Origin: Flavipsychrobacter sp.
GTDB lineage: Bacteria > Bacteroidota > Bacteroidia > Chitinophagales > Chitinophagaceae
Length of the DNA stretch: 64,000 nucleotides
Reading direction: 5' to 3'
NCBI GenBank assembly: GCA_016787265.1
Contig: JAEUVF010000017.1
Span: forward strand, 62,001 to 126,000
The position numbers and the translations under genes were made by a program. The notes under the pieces are model-generated. The model made no database searches and was not told where the DNA came from. It was given only the letters and a program-made list of their open reading frames with translations. Of the stretch, positions 19,047 to 27,492 are shown in pieces; the stretch's first letter is position 1, and each line of letters opens with the position of its first letter.

Positions 19047-19990
19047 TGAAAATTGATTCAATTACGGTTGCTTTTATCCTGAGTCTGTTACTGCCGGCAA
19101 AGGTGGCTACTGCTCAGCTGGCGGTTGACAGCAATACTGTGCTGAAAGATATCCGTGGATGGATGGAATACCTGAGTTCCGATCGGTTAAAAGGCAGGGT
19201 GGAGGGGTCTCCCCAAAATCGGGAAGTGACAGATAGTATTGCTTCCTATTTTGCAGAACTTGGTTTGGAGCCTTACCTCGCATCCGGTCTGTTGCACACT
19301 TTTTATACGGATGATCTTGATAGTAGCATTACTACCAGTAATGTAATCGGAGTTTTACGGGGTTCAGAAAAACCCGATGAATACATCGTCCTTTCCTCCC
19401 ATTTTGATCATGTTCAGGTTGGATTCTATCACAAAACTGATAAAATATACAACGGAGCGAATGATAATGCATCGGGAACTTCTGTTATGCTGGCAATCGC
19501 CCGGCAGCTTGTACTAACAGGTCTGCATAAACGAAGTATTGTGTTTTGTGCATTTAATGCAGAAGAAGCCGGGTTAATAGGCTCTGCCGACTTTGCCGGG
19601 AAAATTAATGCGGACCAGATTATTGCCGGTATCAACCTGGAAATGCTGGGTTATCCGCAATATGGCAGGAAGGCGGTTATGCTGACGGGTATGTTCAATT
19701 CTGATTTATACAAGTTATTTCGCAAGCGTGCAGAGGGAGCTTCAATCCGGTTTCGGCGTGAGCGGGGAGATCTGTTTGAACGGTCTGATAATTATTCCCT
19801 TGCAAAAAAAGGAATACCTGCGCATACGATTATGGCGAGTGATGACCGGGAACCCTGTTATCATCGTCCCTGTGATGAATTAAAACGCATGAACCTGCCC
19901 AATATGGCAGTACTGGCCCAGGGGATTATTCATTTGATGGAAGGCTTGACAGATGGATCAGAAACTCCTACCAGGATCAGGGTGCGGTAG
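19046..19990 (+). CDS. Secreted M28-family zinc aminopeptidase (second of two)
   Basis: A 314-residue protein with a signal peptide (ITVAFILSLLLPAKVATAQ) and a compact M28 domain: LSSHFDHVQVG, NGANDNASGTSVMLA, CAFNAEEAGLIGSADF, INLEMLGYPQ and CYHRPCDELKRM. All expected metal ligands are present. It is shorter than its neighbour because it lacks the long insert between signal peptide and catalytic core. The start overlaps the upstream stop by one base (TAATG), so the two are translationally coupled. The last 14 bases overlap the convergent GGGPS-like gene. Confidence 0.9.
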   Translation: MKIDSITVAFILSLLLPAKVATAQLAVDSNTVLKDIRGWMEYLSSDRLKGRVEGSPQNREVTDSIASYFAELGLEPYLASGLLHTFYTDDLDSSITTSNVIGVLRGSEKPDEYIVLSSHFDHVQVGFYHKTDKIYNGANDNASGTSVMLAIARQLVLTGLHKRSIVFCAFNAEEAGLIGSADFAGKINADQIIAGINLEMLGYPQYGRKAVMLTGMFNSDLYKLFRKRAEGASIRFRRERGDLFERSDNYSLAKKGIPAHTIMASDDREPCYHRPCDELKRMNLPNMAVLAQGIIHLMEGLTDGSETPTRIRVR

Positions 19991-20735
19991 TACTGAGCGC
20001 ATGAATGGCAGCACTCATTTCGCGGATTAACCCCGGATCTTTTTCAATGGCATTTCCAACAACAATTAAATCTGCCCCCGCCCTGCAATTCCGGTATGCT
20101 TTTTCAGGATCTGAAATGCCGCCTCCAATAATCAGGGGGACAGTAATCTGTGCCGCAACAGCTGAAATCATGGATTCGCGGATAGGCGTTTTGGCGCCAC
20201 TCCCGGCATCCATGTAAATTAGTTTCATTCCCAGCATTTCACCGGCCATCGCAGTACAAAGAGCGATTTCATTTTTATCCGATGGAATAGGGCTTGCATT
20301 GCTGATATAGGAAACTGTTGTAGGCGCACCACCATCAATTACCATGTATCCGGTACTCATAATTTCCAGTCCGCTCTTTTTAACAAATGGCGCGCTGATC
20401 ACATGCTGACCGATTAATAACTCCGGGTTTCTGCCTGAAATCAGGGAAAGATAGAGCAGGGCATCCGCATAACGGGAAATTTGTGAAGGGCTGCCAGGAA
20501 ATAGAATGACAGGTATATCAGTCAGGGATTTGATCGCCTGGATGCATTCATCCAAATGGTGGGAAATCACCAGGCTGCCACCTACCAGCAGGTAATCAAC
20601 CCGGGCATCCTGTGCGAGTTGCACCAGGGCAGGAATTTCAGCAGGCCGAACTTTATCCGGATCGATCAGTACGGCAAAAGATTTTTGTCCTGCCTGTTTG
20701 CTGTTTACTATCTGTTGGTAGATGCCTTTTTGCAT
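19977..20735 (-). CDS. Geranylgeranylglyceryl phosphate synthase-like prenyltransferase (PcrB/GGGPS family)
   Basis: A 252-residue TIM-barrel protein. It shows FAVLIDPDKVRP, YLLVGGSLVISHHLDECIQA, PVILFPGSPSQISRYADALL, STGYMVIDGGAPTTVSYIS, KLIYMDAGSGA and the phosphate-binding LIIGGGISDPEKAYRNCRAG, ADLIVVGNAIEKDP. These are family motifs of archaeal GGGPS and bacterial PcrB. Group II members occur in Bacteroidota and join a polyprenyl diphosphate to sn-glycerol-1-phosphate; the final lipid in these bacteria is not settled. No G1P dehydrogenase gene is next to it. ATG 20735 is the first of the frame. Confidence 0.9.
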   Translation of the reverse strand: MQKGIYQQIVNSKQAGQKSFAVLIDPDKVRPAEIPALVQLAQDARVDYLLVGGSLVISHHLDECIQAIKSLTDIPVILFPGSPSQISRYADALLYLSLISGRNPELLIGQHVISAPFVKKSGLEIMSTGYMVIDGGAPTTVSYISNASPIPSDKNEIALCTAMAGEMLGMKLIYMDAGSGAKTPIRESMISAVAAQITVPLIIGGGISDPEKAYRNCRAGADLIVVGNAIEKDPGLIREMSAAIHALSTTAP

Positions 20736-20793
20736 TCAAAAGGTAATGGCTAACGGCAAAAATGCAAAAAAATGCTGGTATGCCCAATTGTGC

Positions 20794-21546
20794 TTAGAAA
20801 CGGGTGTATACTGCAAGCTGAATTACATGGTTATTAACAAAGGCATTGGCCCTGCCTTTGACATGTTGATTGAGGTAAGCCAGTTCCACATCCATTTCAG
20901 GCTGAATGCGGTATCCGGCACTTAATAACAACCGGTTTTGATCAAAATTTTTTCCATTAACAGATGTTTTATCCCCAAAATTGAACATTACTTCATTCTG
21001 CAGTCCGGCAAACCATCCTTTCTTAAATGGAAATTCCTGTTTTAAGGGAATTACACTCCGGAAAAAATAACGGAAGCGATTCGCATAGGTATTACCGTCA
21101 GCTGACAGTTTGTAATTCTCAATGGAAGGCTGCATCAAAAAACGCTGCTCCAGGCGAAACCGGTGGGTAATAGTGTTTTTTCCAATAACTGGGTGTGTAT
21201 AAAGCGCCTGTTGCCAGATGCGGTGTTCAGGTAAGTATCCGGTTACAGTTATTGGTTCATCTGCAGGTCCGGTCAGTATAAAACTGCGCCGGTTCGCAAT
21301 ATAACCATAGCCGGAACTAAGGATCAGTCGATTGTTGACATGAAAATTCAGTCCCGGCCTCAATAAGAGCGTTGACATAGTTGAGTGCCGATCGCCCGAA
21401 CGCCATTGTGCATCAAAGTGGATACTGAATTTTTTATTGATTTTGGTGGTGGTGAAGGCCGCCAGCCAGCCGGTATTAATGGTTTGAGCCTGTACCAGAA
21501 AGGAAGAGACCAAAAGCAGGAGCATCAGAGTGTAACTATGCATCAT
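20794..21546 (-). CDS. DUF2490 family exported protein
   Basis: A 250-residue protein with signal peptide (LMLLLLVSSFLVQAQ) and a beta-barrel-like mature part with alternating hydrophobic residues and many aromatics, ending VNNHVIQLAVYTRF with a terminal phenylalanine as in outer-membrane barrels. The pattern TGWLAAFTTTKINKKFSIHF followed by RHSTMSTLLLRPGLNF fits DUF2490. Function unknown. Two ATGs in a row (21546 and 21543) give nearly the same protein. It reads in the same direction as the GGGPS-like gene, 58 bases upstream of it. Confidence 0.78.
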   Translation of the reverse strand: MMHSYTLMLLLLVSSFLVQAQTINTGWLAAFTTTKINKKFSIHFDAQWRSGDRHSTMSTLLLRPGLNFHVNNRLILSSGYGYIANRRSFILTGPADEPITVTGYLPEHRIWQQALYTHPVIGKNTITHRFRLEQRFLMQPSIENYKLSADGNTYANRFRYFFRSVIPLKQEFPFKKGWFAGLQNEVMFNFGDKTSVNGKNFDQNRLLLSAGYRIQPEMDVELAYLNQHVKGRANAFVNNHVIQLAVYTRF

Positions 21547-21680
21547 AGAACCTTAACTTTGTTAGGAGCAGGCAAGATAGCAAAGGATTTTGTAGGGAAC
21601 CACCAAATAATTTTTTCCTGAAGTGGTGGATTTTGACGCAAATCCAGCAGGAACAAGGAGAATGAAATAATCCCCATCCT

Positions 21681-21699
21681 TTATCCACATAGGTGGATA
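21681..21699. promoter_or_regulatory. DnaA-box-containing palindrome upstream of the RNR gene
   Basis: The 255-base gap between the DUF2490 and nrdJ genes contains TTATCCACA at 21681-21689, a perfect match to the consensus DnaA box, and it is the left half of an inverted repeat (TATCCAC, ATAG, GTGGATA). A smaller repeat, TCTCC-TCAT-GGAGA, follows at 21749-21762. I see no cobalamin riboswitch and no NrdR-box pair in the gap. Regulation by DnaA is inferred from the box alone. Confidence 0.45.
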
Positions 21700-21801
21700 T
21701 TTCCGGGTCGGAATTTAGGTTGGAGGCAGCTATTTTCGTTATTCACGATCTCCTCATGGAGACTTAAAGATTACATAACACAAAATCTAATAAAATATTG
21801 T

Positions 21802-24800
21802 ATGGCCAGCAAAAAAACAGCCGTAAAGGGGCTTGAGTTCCCCCGTCGCTTTACACGCGACGATGTGTCTGTATTCGATCAGTTTGAATACGACTACCGG
21901 ACTTCCATTATCCGCAACCCCAGCGGTGAGGTGGTGTTTGAAATGAACAACGTGGAGGTTCCGAAAGGCTGGAGTCAGATTGCTACCGATATCCTGGCGC
22001 AGAAGTATTTCCGCAAGGCGGGTGTACCCCAGCCGGATGGCAGCCTGGGTCGCGAAACTTCGTCCAAGCAGGTAGCTCACCGTATGGCGCATTGCTGGCG
22101 CGTTTGGGGTGAACGCTATGGTTATTTTGCATCTGAAAAAGATGCACAGGTTTTTTATGAGGAACTGGTTTACTCTATCCTCGACCAGGCCTGTGTTCCG
22201 AATAGTCCACAGTGGTTCAATACCGGATTGTATGAGTGTTATGGAATCGCTGGTAAACCCCAGGGACACTATTTTGTAGACCAGCTGGATGGTCAGCTGA
22301 AAAAATCAACTTCTGCTTATGAGCGGCCCCAGCCGCATGCCTGCTTTATCTTAAGTGTGGAAGATGACCTGGTGAACGAAGGTGGTATTATGGATCTCTG
22401 GGTACGCGAAGCCCGGATTTTTAAATACGGTTCCGGTGTAGGCACCAACTTCTCGAATGTTCGTGGTGAAGGCGAAAAACTCAGCGGTGGTGGTACCTCA
22501 TCCGGCCTGATGAGCTTCCTGAAAATCGGTGACCGCGCTGCAGGTGCTATTAAAAGTGGTGGTACTACCCGCCGGGCGGCTAAAATGGTATGCCTGGACC
22601 TGGATCACCCCGAAATCGTTCAGTTCGTTGACTGGAAAGTAGAAGAAGAGAAAAAAGTAGCTGCCCTTATCGCCGCAGGGTATGCAAGTGATTATGAGGG
22701 AGAAGCATATCGTACCGTAAGCGGACAAAACTCTAACAACTCTGTTCGTATCCCCAACAGCTTCTTTGAAAAACTGGAGAACAACGAAGACTGGGAACTG
22801 AAAGCCCGCAGCGATGGCCGGGTTATGAAAAAAGTATCTGCCCGTGAGCTTTGGAATAAAATCTCCTATGCGGCATGGCGTTGTGCGGATCCCGGTACAC
22901 AATATGATACGACCATTAATGAATGGCATACTTGTCCGGAAGGAGGTCCCATCCGCGCTTCCAACCCCTGTTCTGAATACATGTTCCTTGACAATACAGC
23001 CTGTAACCTGGCATCAGCCAACCTGATGAAATTCTTCAACAAGGACAATAATATGTTCGACGTGGAAGGATATGCATACAGCTGTCGTCTCTGGACTGTA
23101 GTACTGGAAATTTCAGTATTGATGGCGCAGTTCCCTTCCAAAGAAGTGGCACAATTGAGCTTTGATTACCGCACACTCGGACTTGGATTCGCCAACCTGG
23201 GTACCATGCTGATGGTAAGCGGAATTCCATACGACAGTGAGGAAGCCCGTGGAATCGCCGGAGCGATTTCAGCAATTATGACAGGGGTAGCGTATAAAAC
23301 ATCTGCGGAATTGGCCCAGATTCTTGGACCATTCGCCAAGTATAATGAGAACAGGGAGCATATGTTAAGGGTAATGCGCAATCACCGCGCTGCTGCCTAT
23401 GATGCTTCTGAAGCATATGAAGGATTGAGCATCAAGCCGCAGGGAATCCAGGCGAAGTATTGTCCGGATTACCTGTTGAAAGCCGCTACCAAAGCCTGGG
23501 ATGAAGCTGTTCAGCTGGGTGAGAAATATGGTTATCGCAACGCGCAGACAACCGTGATTGCGCCAACCGGAACCATCGGCCTGGTAATGGATTGTGATAC
23601 CACAGGTGTAGAACCTGATTTCGCGCTGGTGAAATTTAAGAAACTGAGTGGTGGTGGTTATTTCAAGATCATCAACCAGTCTGTACCATCAGCACTGAAG
23701 AACCTGGGTTATGCAGAAAAAGAAATAGATGCCATCATCAAATATGCAGTAGGTGCAGCCAGCTTCTCCGGAGCTCCCTTTATTAATCACCAGACGCTGA
23801 GTGAAAAAGGATTTATCGCTGAGGAAATCAAGAAACTGGATGATGCAGTGAAAGCGGCTTTTGAAATAGGATTTGTATTCAATAAGTACAGCCTGGGTGA
23901 AGCCTGCCTGGAGCGTCTTGGATTCACTGCAGATCAATACAACGACTGGAATTTTAACCTGCTGGAAGCACTCGGATTTACCGAAGAGCAGATAGATGCA
24001 GCGAATGATTATGTGTGCGGTACCATGACAGTAGAAGGTGCACCTTACCTGAAAGCGGAACACCTGGCAGTATTTGATTGCGCCAACAAATGTGGTAAAA
24101 AAGGCGAACGTTATATTCATGCACACGGGCATATCAGGATGATGGCAGCAGTGCAGCCTTTCATAAGTGGTGCGATTTCCAAAACCATCAACCTTCCGAA
24201 CGAAGCAAATGTGGAAGAGATCGCAGATTGCTATATGCTGAGCTGGAAACTAGGATTGAAAGCGAATGCACTTTACCGTGATGGTTCCAAGCTGAGCCAG
24301 CCATTGAGTAACAAGAGCGATAAAAAGAAAAAGGATACGGAGGAAAAAGCAGAAGAGGTTAAAGAAGAAAAAACAAGCGATTCCAATATTATCGATTTGG
24401 GAAAACTCACCGTTGATGAATTATTGGAAGAAGTGCAGAAGCGGGTACAGTCTTCTCCTGATACCAAACTGAAGCGCCAGCTGGCAAGAATTGTGGAGCG
24501 TCGTACACTGCCGGCTAAACGCAGGGGTTATACGCAGAAAGCGAAGATCAATGGTCAGGCACTTTTTGTAAGAACCGGTGAATATGGTGATGGTACACTG
24601 GGTGAGATCTTCATCGATATGGCCAAGGAAGGAGCGACCATGCGCAGCATGCTGAACTGCTTTGCGATTTCAGTATCCATCGGTTTACAGTATGGTGTTC
24701 CCCTGGAAGAGTTCGTGGAGAAATTTGTATTCACGCGCTTCGAGCCGGCTGGCATGGTAGATCATCCGAATATCAAGAGTACTACTTCCATTGTTGACTT

Positions 24801-25167
24801 TATCTTCCGTTCACTGGCCTATGAATACCTGGATCGGACCGACCTGGTACATGTGCTGGATAAGCCGGAAGTAATGAATACCGGGGAAGATGAGTGGGAT
24901 GAAGTACCAGCAAGGGAGTTTGAAAAAAAAACACCTGAATTAAGTGACGTACGGGTTGTGGCCGGTACCAAACAGCCGGAAGCTACTAAATCAGCCAAAC
25001 CAACTGCTATAAAGGCAAGTGCAGCAAGCGGTTATGATGCGTTGAACCAGGCAAACAAGTCCATGCAGAGCGATGCTCCGGCTTGTAATGTCTGCGGGCA
25101 TCTTACAATTCGCAGCGGCACCTGCTATAAATGTCTGAACTGTGGCAACAGCCTCGGATGTAGCTAG
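21802..25167 (+). CDS. nrdJ: Adenosylcobalamin-dependent (class II) ribonucleotide reductase
   Basis: A 1121-residue protein. The catalytic core (about residues 20-800) has NSPQWFNTGLYECYGI, a GSGVGTNFSNVRGEGEKLSG segment, NPCSEYMFLDNTACNLASAN and APTGTIGLVMDCDTTGVEP, all class II RNR features. A charged linker rich in K and E (about 840-860) leads to a TSCPD-type domain (KRRGYTQKAKINGQALFVRT...GTLGEIFIDMAKEG) and a C-terminal zinc-ribbon with CNVCGH and CYKCLNCG. It reduces ribonucleotides to deoxyribonucleotides using B12. No second subunit is required or present. A strong terminator follows. Confidence 0.95.
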   Translation: MASKKTAVKGLEFPRRFTRDDVSVFDQFEYDYRTSIIRNPSGEVVFEMNNVEVPKGWSQIATDILAQKYFRKAGVPQPDGSLGRETSSKQVAHRMAHCWRVWGERYGYFASEKDAQVFYEELVYSILDQACVPNSPQWFNTGLYECYGIAGKPQGHYFVDQLDGQLKKSTSAYERPQPHACFILSVEDDLVNEGGIMDLWVREARIFKYGSGVGTNFSNVRGEGEKLSGGGTSSGLMSFLKIGDRAAGAIKSGGTTRRAAKMVCLDLDHPEIVQFVDWKVEEEKKVAALIAAGYASDYEGEAYRTVSGQNSNNSVRIPNSFFEKLENNEDWELKARSDGRVMKKVSARELWNKISYAAWRCADPGTQYDTTINEWHTCPEGGPIRASNPCSEYMFLDNTACNLASANLMKFFNKDNNMFDVEGYAYSCRLWTVVLEISVLMAQFPSKEVAQLSFDYRTLGLGFANLGTMLMVSGIPYDSEEARGIAGAISAIMTGVAYKTSAELAQILGPFAKYNENREHMLRVMRNHRAAAYDASEAYEGLSIKPQGIQAKYCPDYLLKAATKAWDEAVQLGEKYGYRNAQTTVIAPTGTIGLVMDCDTTGVEPDFALVKFKKLSGGGYFKIINQSVPSALKNLGYAEKEIDAIIKYAVGAASFSGAPFINHQTLSEKGFIAEEIKKLDDAVKAAFEIGFVFNKYSLGEACLERLGFTADQYNDWNFNLLEALGFTEEQIDAANDYVCGTMTVEGAPYLKAEHLAVFDCANKCGKKGERYIHAHGHIRMMAAVQPFISGAISKTINLPNEANVEEIADCYMLSWKLGLKANALYRDGSKLSQPLSNKSDKKKKDTEEKAEEVKEEKTSDSNIIDLGKLTVDELLEEVQKRVQSSPDTKLKRQLARIVERRTLPAKRRGYTQKAKINGQALFVRTGEYGDGTLGEIFIDMAKEGATMRSMLNCFAISVSIGLQYGVPLEEFVEKFVFTRFEPAGMVDHPNIKSTTSIVDFIFRSLAYEYLDRTDLVHVLDKPEVMNTGEDEWDEVPAREFEKKTPELSDVRVVAGTKQPEATKSAKPTAIKASAASGYDALNQANKSMQSDAPACNVCGHLTIRSGTCYKCLNCGNSLGCS

Positions 25168-25205
25168 TACCAAATGAATTACATGGACGGTTTCTAATAG
25201 AAACA

Positions 25206-25236
25206 AAGCCCCTGGTTTCTACCCGGGGCTTTTTTT
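25206..25236 (+). terminator. Terminator after nrdJ
   Basis: AAGCCCC and GGGGCTT pair across a 12-base loop and are followed by a run of seven T. It is 38 bases beyond the nrdJ stop codon. Confidence 0.85.
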
Positions 25237-25380
25237 GTTCGCTCGTCGAAAAATTTTTGTATCAAAATTTCTAAAGGATTGATTATCAGTAGTACATGAT
25301 TTGATAAAGGGCCAGCTTCACATACTATTGGCATAGAATTGGCGTTCCTTAAATGATAATTATTCACGAAATCCGAGACT

Positions 25381-25494
25381 ATGCAAAAACTCCTGGCTGT
25401 CCTGGCTTTAGTGGTATTCCTCGCTTCCTGCAAGGCAGTTTCGCCTTCCGAAGCGGCAAGCGGTCGCTACAAGCACTGCAGGGCTATCCGTTAA
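25381..25494 (+). CDS. 37-residue small lipoprotein
   Basis: A short frame starts at ATG 25381 and ends at TAA 25492-25494. It has a basic start (MQKLL), a hydrophobic helix (AVLALVVFLASC) with lipobox LASC giving lipid-bearing Cys17, and a short basic tail ending SGRYKHCRAIR. The layout is that of an outer- or inner-membrane lipoprotein of minimal size. It lies alone in a 429-base gap, with a terminator on each side, so it is its own transcription unit. The rest of the gap (25237-25380) shows nothing else I can name. Function unknown. Confidence 0.65.
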   Translation: MQKLLAVLALVVFLASCKAVSPSEAASGRYKHCRAIR

Positions 25495-25518
25495 GGCCAT
25501 TTGGTTAAATGAATTGAC

Positions 25519-25558
25519 AAAATGCCCCTCATTCTCCTGAATGGGGGGCATTTTGTTT
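25519..25558 (+). terminator. Long hairpin terminator after the small lipoprotein
   Basis: AAAATGCCCCTCATTC and GAATGGGGGGCATTTT form a 16-bp stem with one wobble pair around a TCCT loop, followed by TTTGTTTT. Because the arms begin with A and end with T, it could act in both directions. Confidence 0.85.
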
Positions 25559-25596
25559 TGGTGCATTTACTACTTTGCAGGTTCAAACGAATACAC

Positions 25597-26952
25597 ATGA
25601 AAGGCTTTGTTTTGGTGCTTGCGTTACTCTGCACAATGCCGGGGGTTGCACAATCAAAAGGTGGATTGATATCCGGACCTATGCTTGGGCAAAACGATTA
25701 TCGAACTGCCAAAATCTGGATGGAGCCGGCTCCAGAAGTAAAATCACTCGCTGTCCGCTATTGGAAAAAAGGTGCAACCGGTCAGGTTAAAAACAAAGTG
25801 TTGATTATTGGATCAGCTGGCCAGCAACTGGATTTTAATCCGGTTCAGGCGGAAATTGGCGGATTAGAGCCAGGGGCTTCCTATGAATACAGAATTGTTA
25901 TCAATGGAAAAGAAGGTAATTATGGAGGTGAGTTTGCTACCCGTGAATTATGGCAATGGCGGAAGCCCGCACCTGATTTCAGTTTCCTGACAGGAAGTTG
26001 TACCTATTTCAATGAACCGGAATTTGACCGCCCCGGGAAACCATACGGGCAGGATTCTTCCATTTTCGAAACGATGGCCAAACATAAAGCTGCCTTTATG
26101 TTGTGGCTGGGTGATAACTGGTACACCAGGGAAGTTGATTATACATCCGAATGGGGATTGTGGTATCGTGCCAGCAGAGACCGAAGTATGCAGGTGCTTC
26201 AGCCTTTTTTGAAAGCAATGCCACATTATGCGATTTGGGATGACCACGACTATGGTCCGAATGATCTTGGTAAAAGTTATCATCTTAAAAATACTACCCG
26301 GGAAGTATTTAAAAGTTATTGGGCAAATCCTTCCTATGGAAATGGCCGGGAAGGTATTTACACCAAGGTTTCCTATAATGATGTAGATTTCTTTTTGCTG
26401 GATGACCGCACCTGGAGAACTGAAGATGATATGCCTTCTACCATTAATGGTCAACCGAATCCGGATAAACAGATGCTTGGGAAAGAACAGCTCGACTGGC
26501 TAAAAAATGCATTGGTTGCCAGCCAGGCAAGTTTTAAAATGATTGTAGTTGGCAGCCAGGTGTTGAATCCCGTATCTCCTTTTGATAAGTTGCTCGATTT
26601 TCCGGCAGAATACAATGAATTAACCGGCTTTATTGAGGAGCAGAAAATCAGTGGTATTCTTTTCCTTACCGGGGATCGCCATCACTCAGAAATCATTAAA
26701 GTTAACCGGATCAACAATTACCCGCTGTATGATATAACCGTATCCCCCCTGACTTCCGGAACACATGTATTTGGCGCGGCTGAAAAAGATAATCCTTACA
26801 GAGTATACGGGCTTGATCAAAAGCAGAATTATGGTAAAATTTCGGTTACAGGTACACGTGGTAACCGCCAGCTGATGGTTCAGTTCCTGGGCGTGAAGGG
26901 AGAGGATCTGGGCAATTGGAGTATCAATGAAAAAGACCTTAAAGCCAGATAA
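25597..26952 (+). CDS. PhoD-like metallophosphatase (alkaline phosphatase D family)
   Basis: A 451-residue exported protein. A signal peptide (FVLVLALLCTMPGVAQ) is followed by a fibronectin-like N-terminal domain (to about residue 115) and a metallophosphatase core with FLTGSCTYFNEPEFD, LWLGDNWYTREVDY, AIWDDHDYGPNDLG and LTGDRHHSEIIKV. These are the metal-binding motifs of PhoD-type phosphodiesterase/phosphatases. It likely releases phosphate from organic esters in the periplasm. ATG 25597 is chosen because the 25-residue upstream extension is read from the preceding terminator hairpin. A TACTTTGCAG sequence at 25571 looks like the promoter. The next gene starts 4 bases after the stop. Confidence 0.88.
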   Translation: MKGFVLVLALLCTMPGVAQSKGGLISGPMLGQNDYRTAKIWMEPAPEVKSLAVRYWKKGATGQVKNKVLIIGSAGQQLDFNPVQAEIGGLEPGASYEYRIVINGKEGNYGGEFATRELWQWRKPAPDFSFLTGSCTYFNEPEFDRPGKPYGQDSSIFETMAKHKAAFMLWLGDNWYTREVDYTSEWGLWYRASRDRSMQVLQPFLKAMPHYAIWDDHDYGPNDLGKSYHLKNTTREVFKSYWANPSYGNGREGIYTKVSYNDVDFFLLDDRTWRTEDDMPSTINGQPNPDKQMLGKEQLDWLKNALVASQASFKMIVVGSQVLNPVSPFDKLLDFPAEYNELTGFIEEQKISGILFLTGDRHHSEIIKVNRINNYPLYDITVSPLTSGTHVFGAAEKDNPYRVYGLDQKQNYGKISVTGTRGNRQLMVQFLGVKGEDLGNWSINEKDLKAR

Positions 26953-26955
26953 TTC

Positions 26956-27432
26956 ATGCAGATAACTTTTACCTACGACCGTAAGCAGGTTATCCAGGCG
27001 CTCCGGTATCATTTTTTTACCCGGCCTGAAATCAGGATTTTAGTGATCCTGGTGAACGTATTCACAATAGCTGCCGCCGTTCTTCTGTATTTCAAAAAGG
27101 TGAATCCACTGTCTTTTGTATTCTTTTCCACCATCTGGATGATTCTTATGCTGGTTATCTGGCGCCTGCTGCCCAACAGCGTATATAAAAAATCACAGAC
27201 CTTTCGGGATGATTTCCTGATGCAGTTCCAGGAGGAAGAAGTAACACTGGAAACTGACCGGGGAAGACAGGTTTGGCCCTGGTCGCGGTTCAGCAAATTT
27301 GTTGAAACACCTTATTTTTTTCACCTCTATTTTGATAGCCGATCCTTCTTTTTGATCCCTAAAGATGCTTTTTCAACTATTACAGATCAGCAGGAAATCA
27401 GGGATTTGATTCGAAGAAAGATTAAACATTAA
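26956..27432 (+). CDS. YcxB-like membrane protein
   Basis: A 158-residue protein with a short cytoplasmic start, two adjacent membrane helices (about residues 28-75: ILVILVNVFTIAAAVLLYF and FVFFSTIWMILMLVIW) and a soluble C-terminal part with FRDDFLMQFQEEEVTLETD and WPWSRFSKFVETPYFFHLYF ending FFLIPKDAF. This order and the W..F.KFVET..FFHLYF block match the YcxB family, whose role is unknown. It is three bases from the PhoD-like gene and is surely in the same operon. Confidence 0.7.
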   Translation: MQITFTYDRKQVIQALRYHFFTRPEIRILVILVNVFTIAAAVLLYFKKVNPLSFVFFSTIWMILMLVIWRLLPNSVYKKSQTFRDDFLMQFQEEEVTLETDRGRQVWPWSRFSKFVETPYFFHLYFDSRSFFLIPKDAFSTITDQQEIRDLIRRKIKH

Positions 27433-27492
27433 CGCAGGGGTTGACAAGAAAAGTTTATATTACGAACTTTCAAAATTGGATTAGTAGTCTTT

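Noticed and set aside
21681..21699. Replication origin from the DnaA box
   Set aside because: Only one perfect box, no AT-rich unwinding stretch and no dnaA, dnaN or gyrB nearby.
21547..21801. Cobalamin riboswitch upstream of nrdJ
   Set aside because: No B12-box or long structured leader was found.
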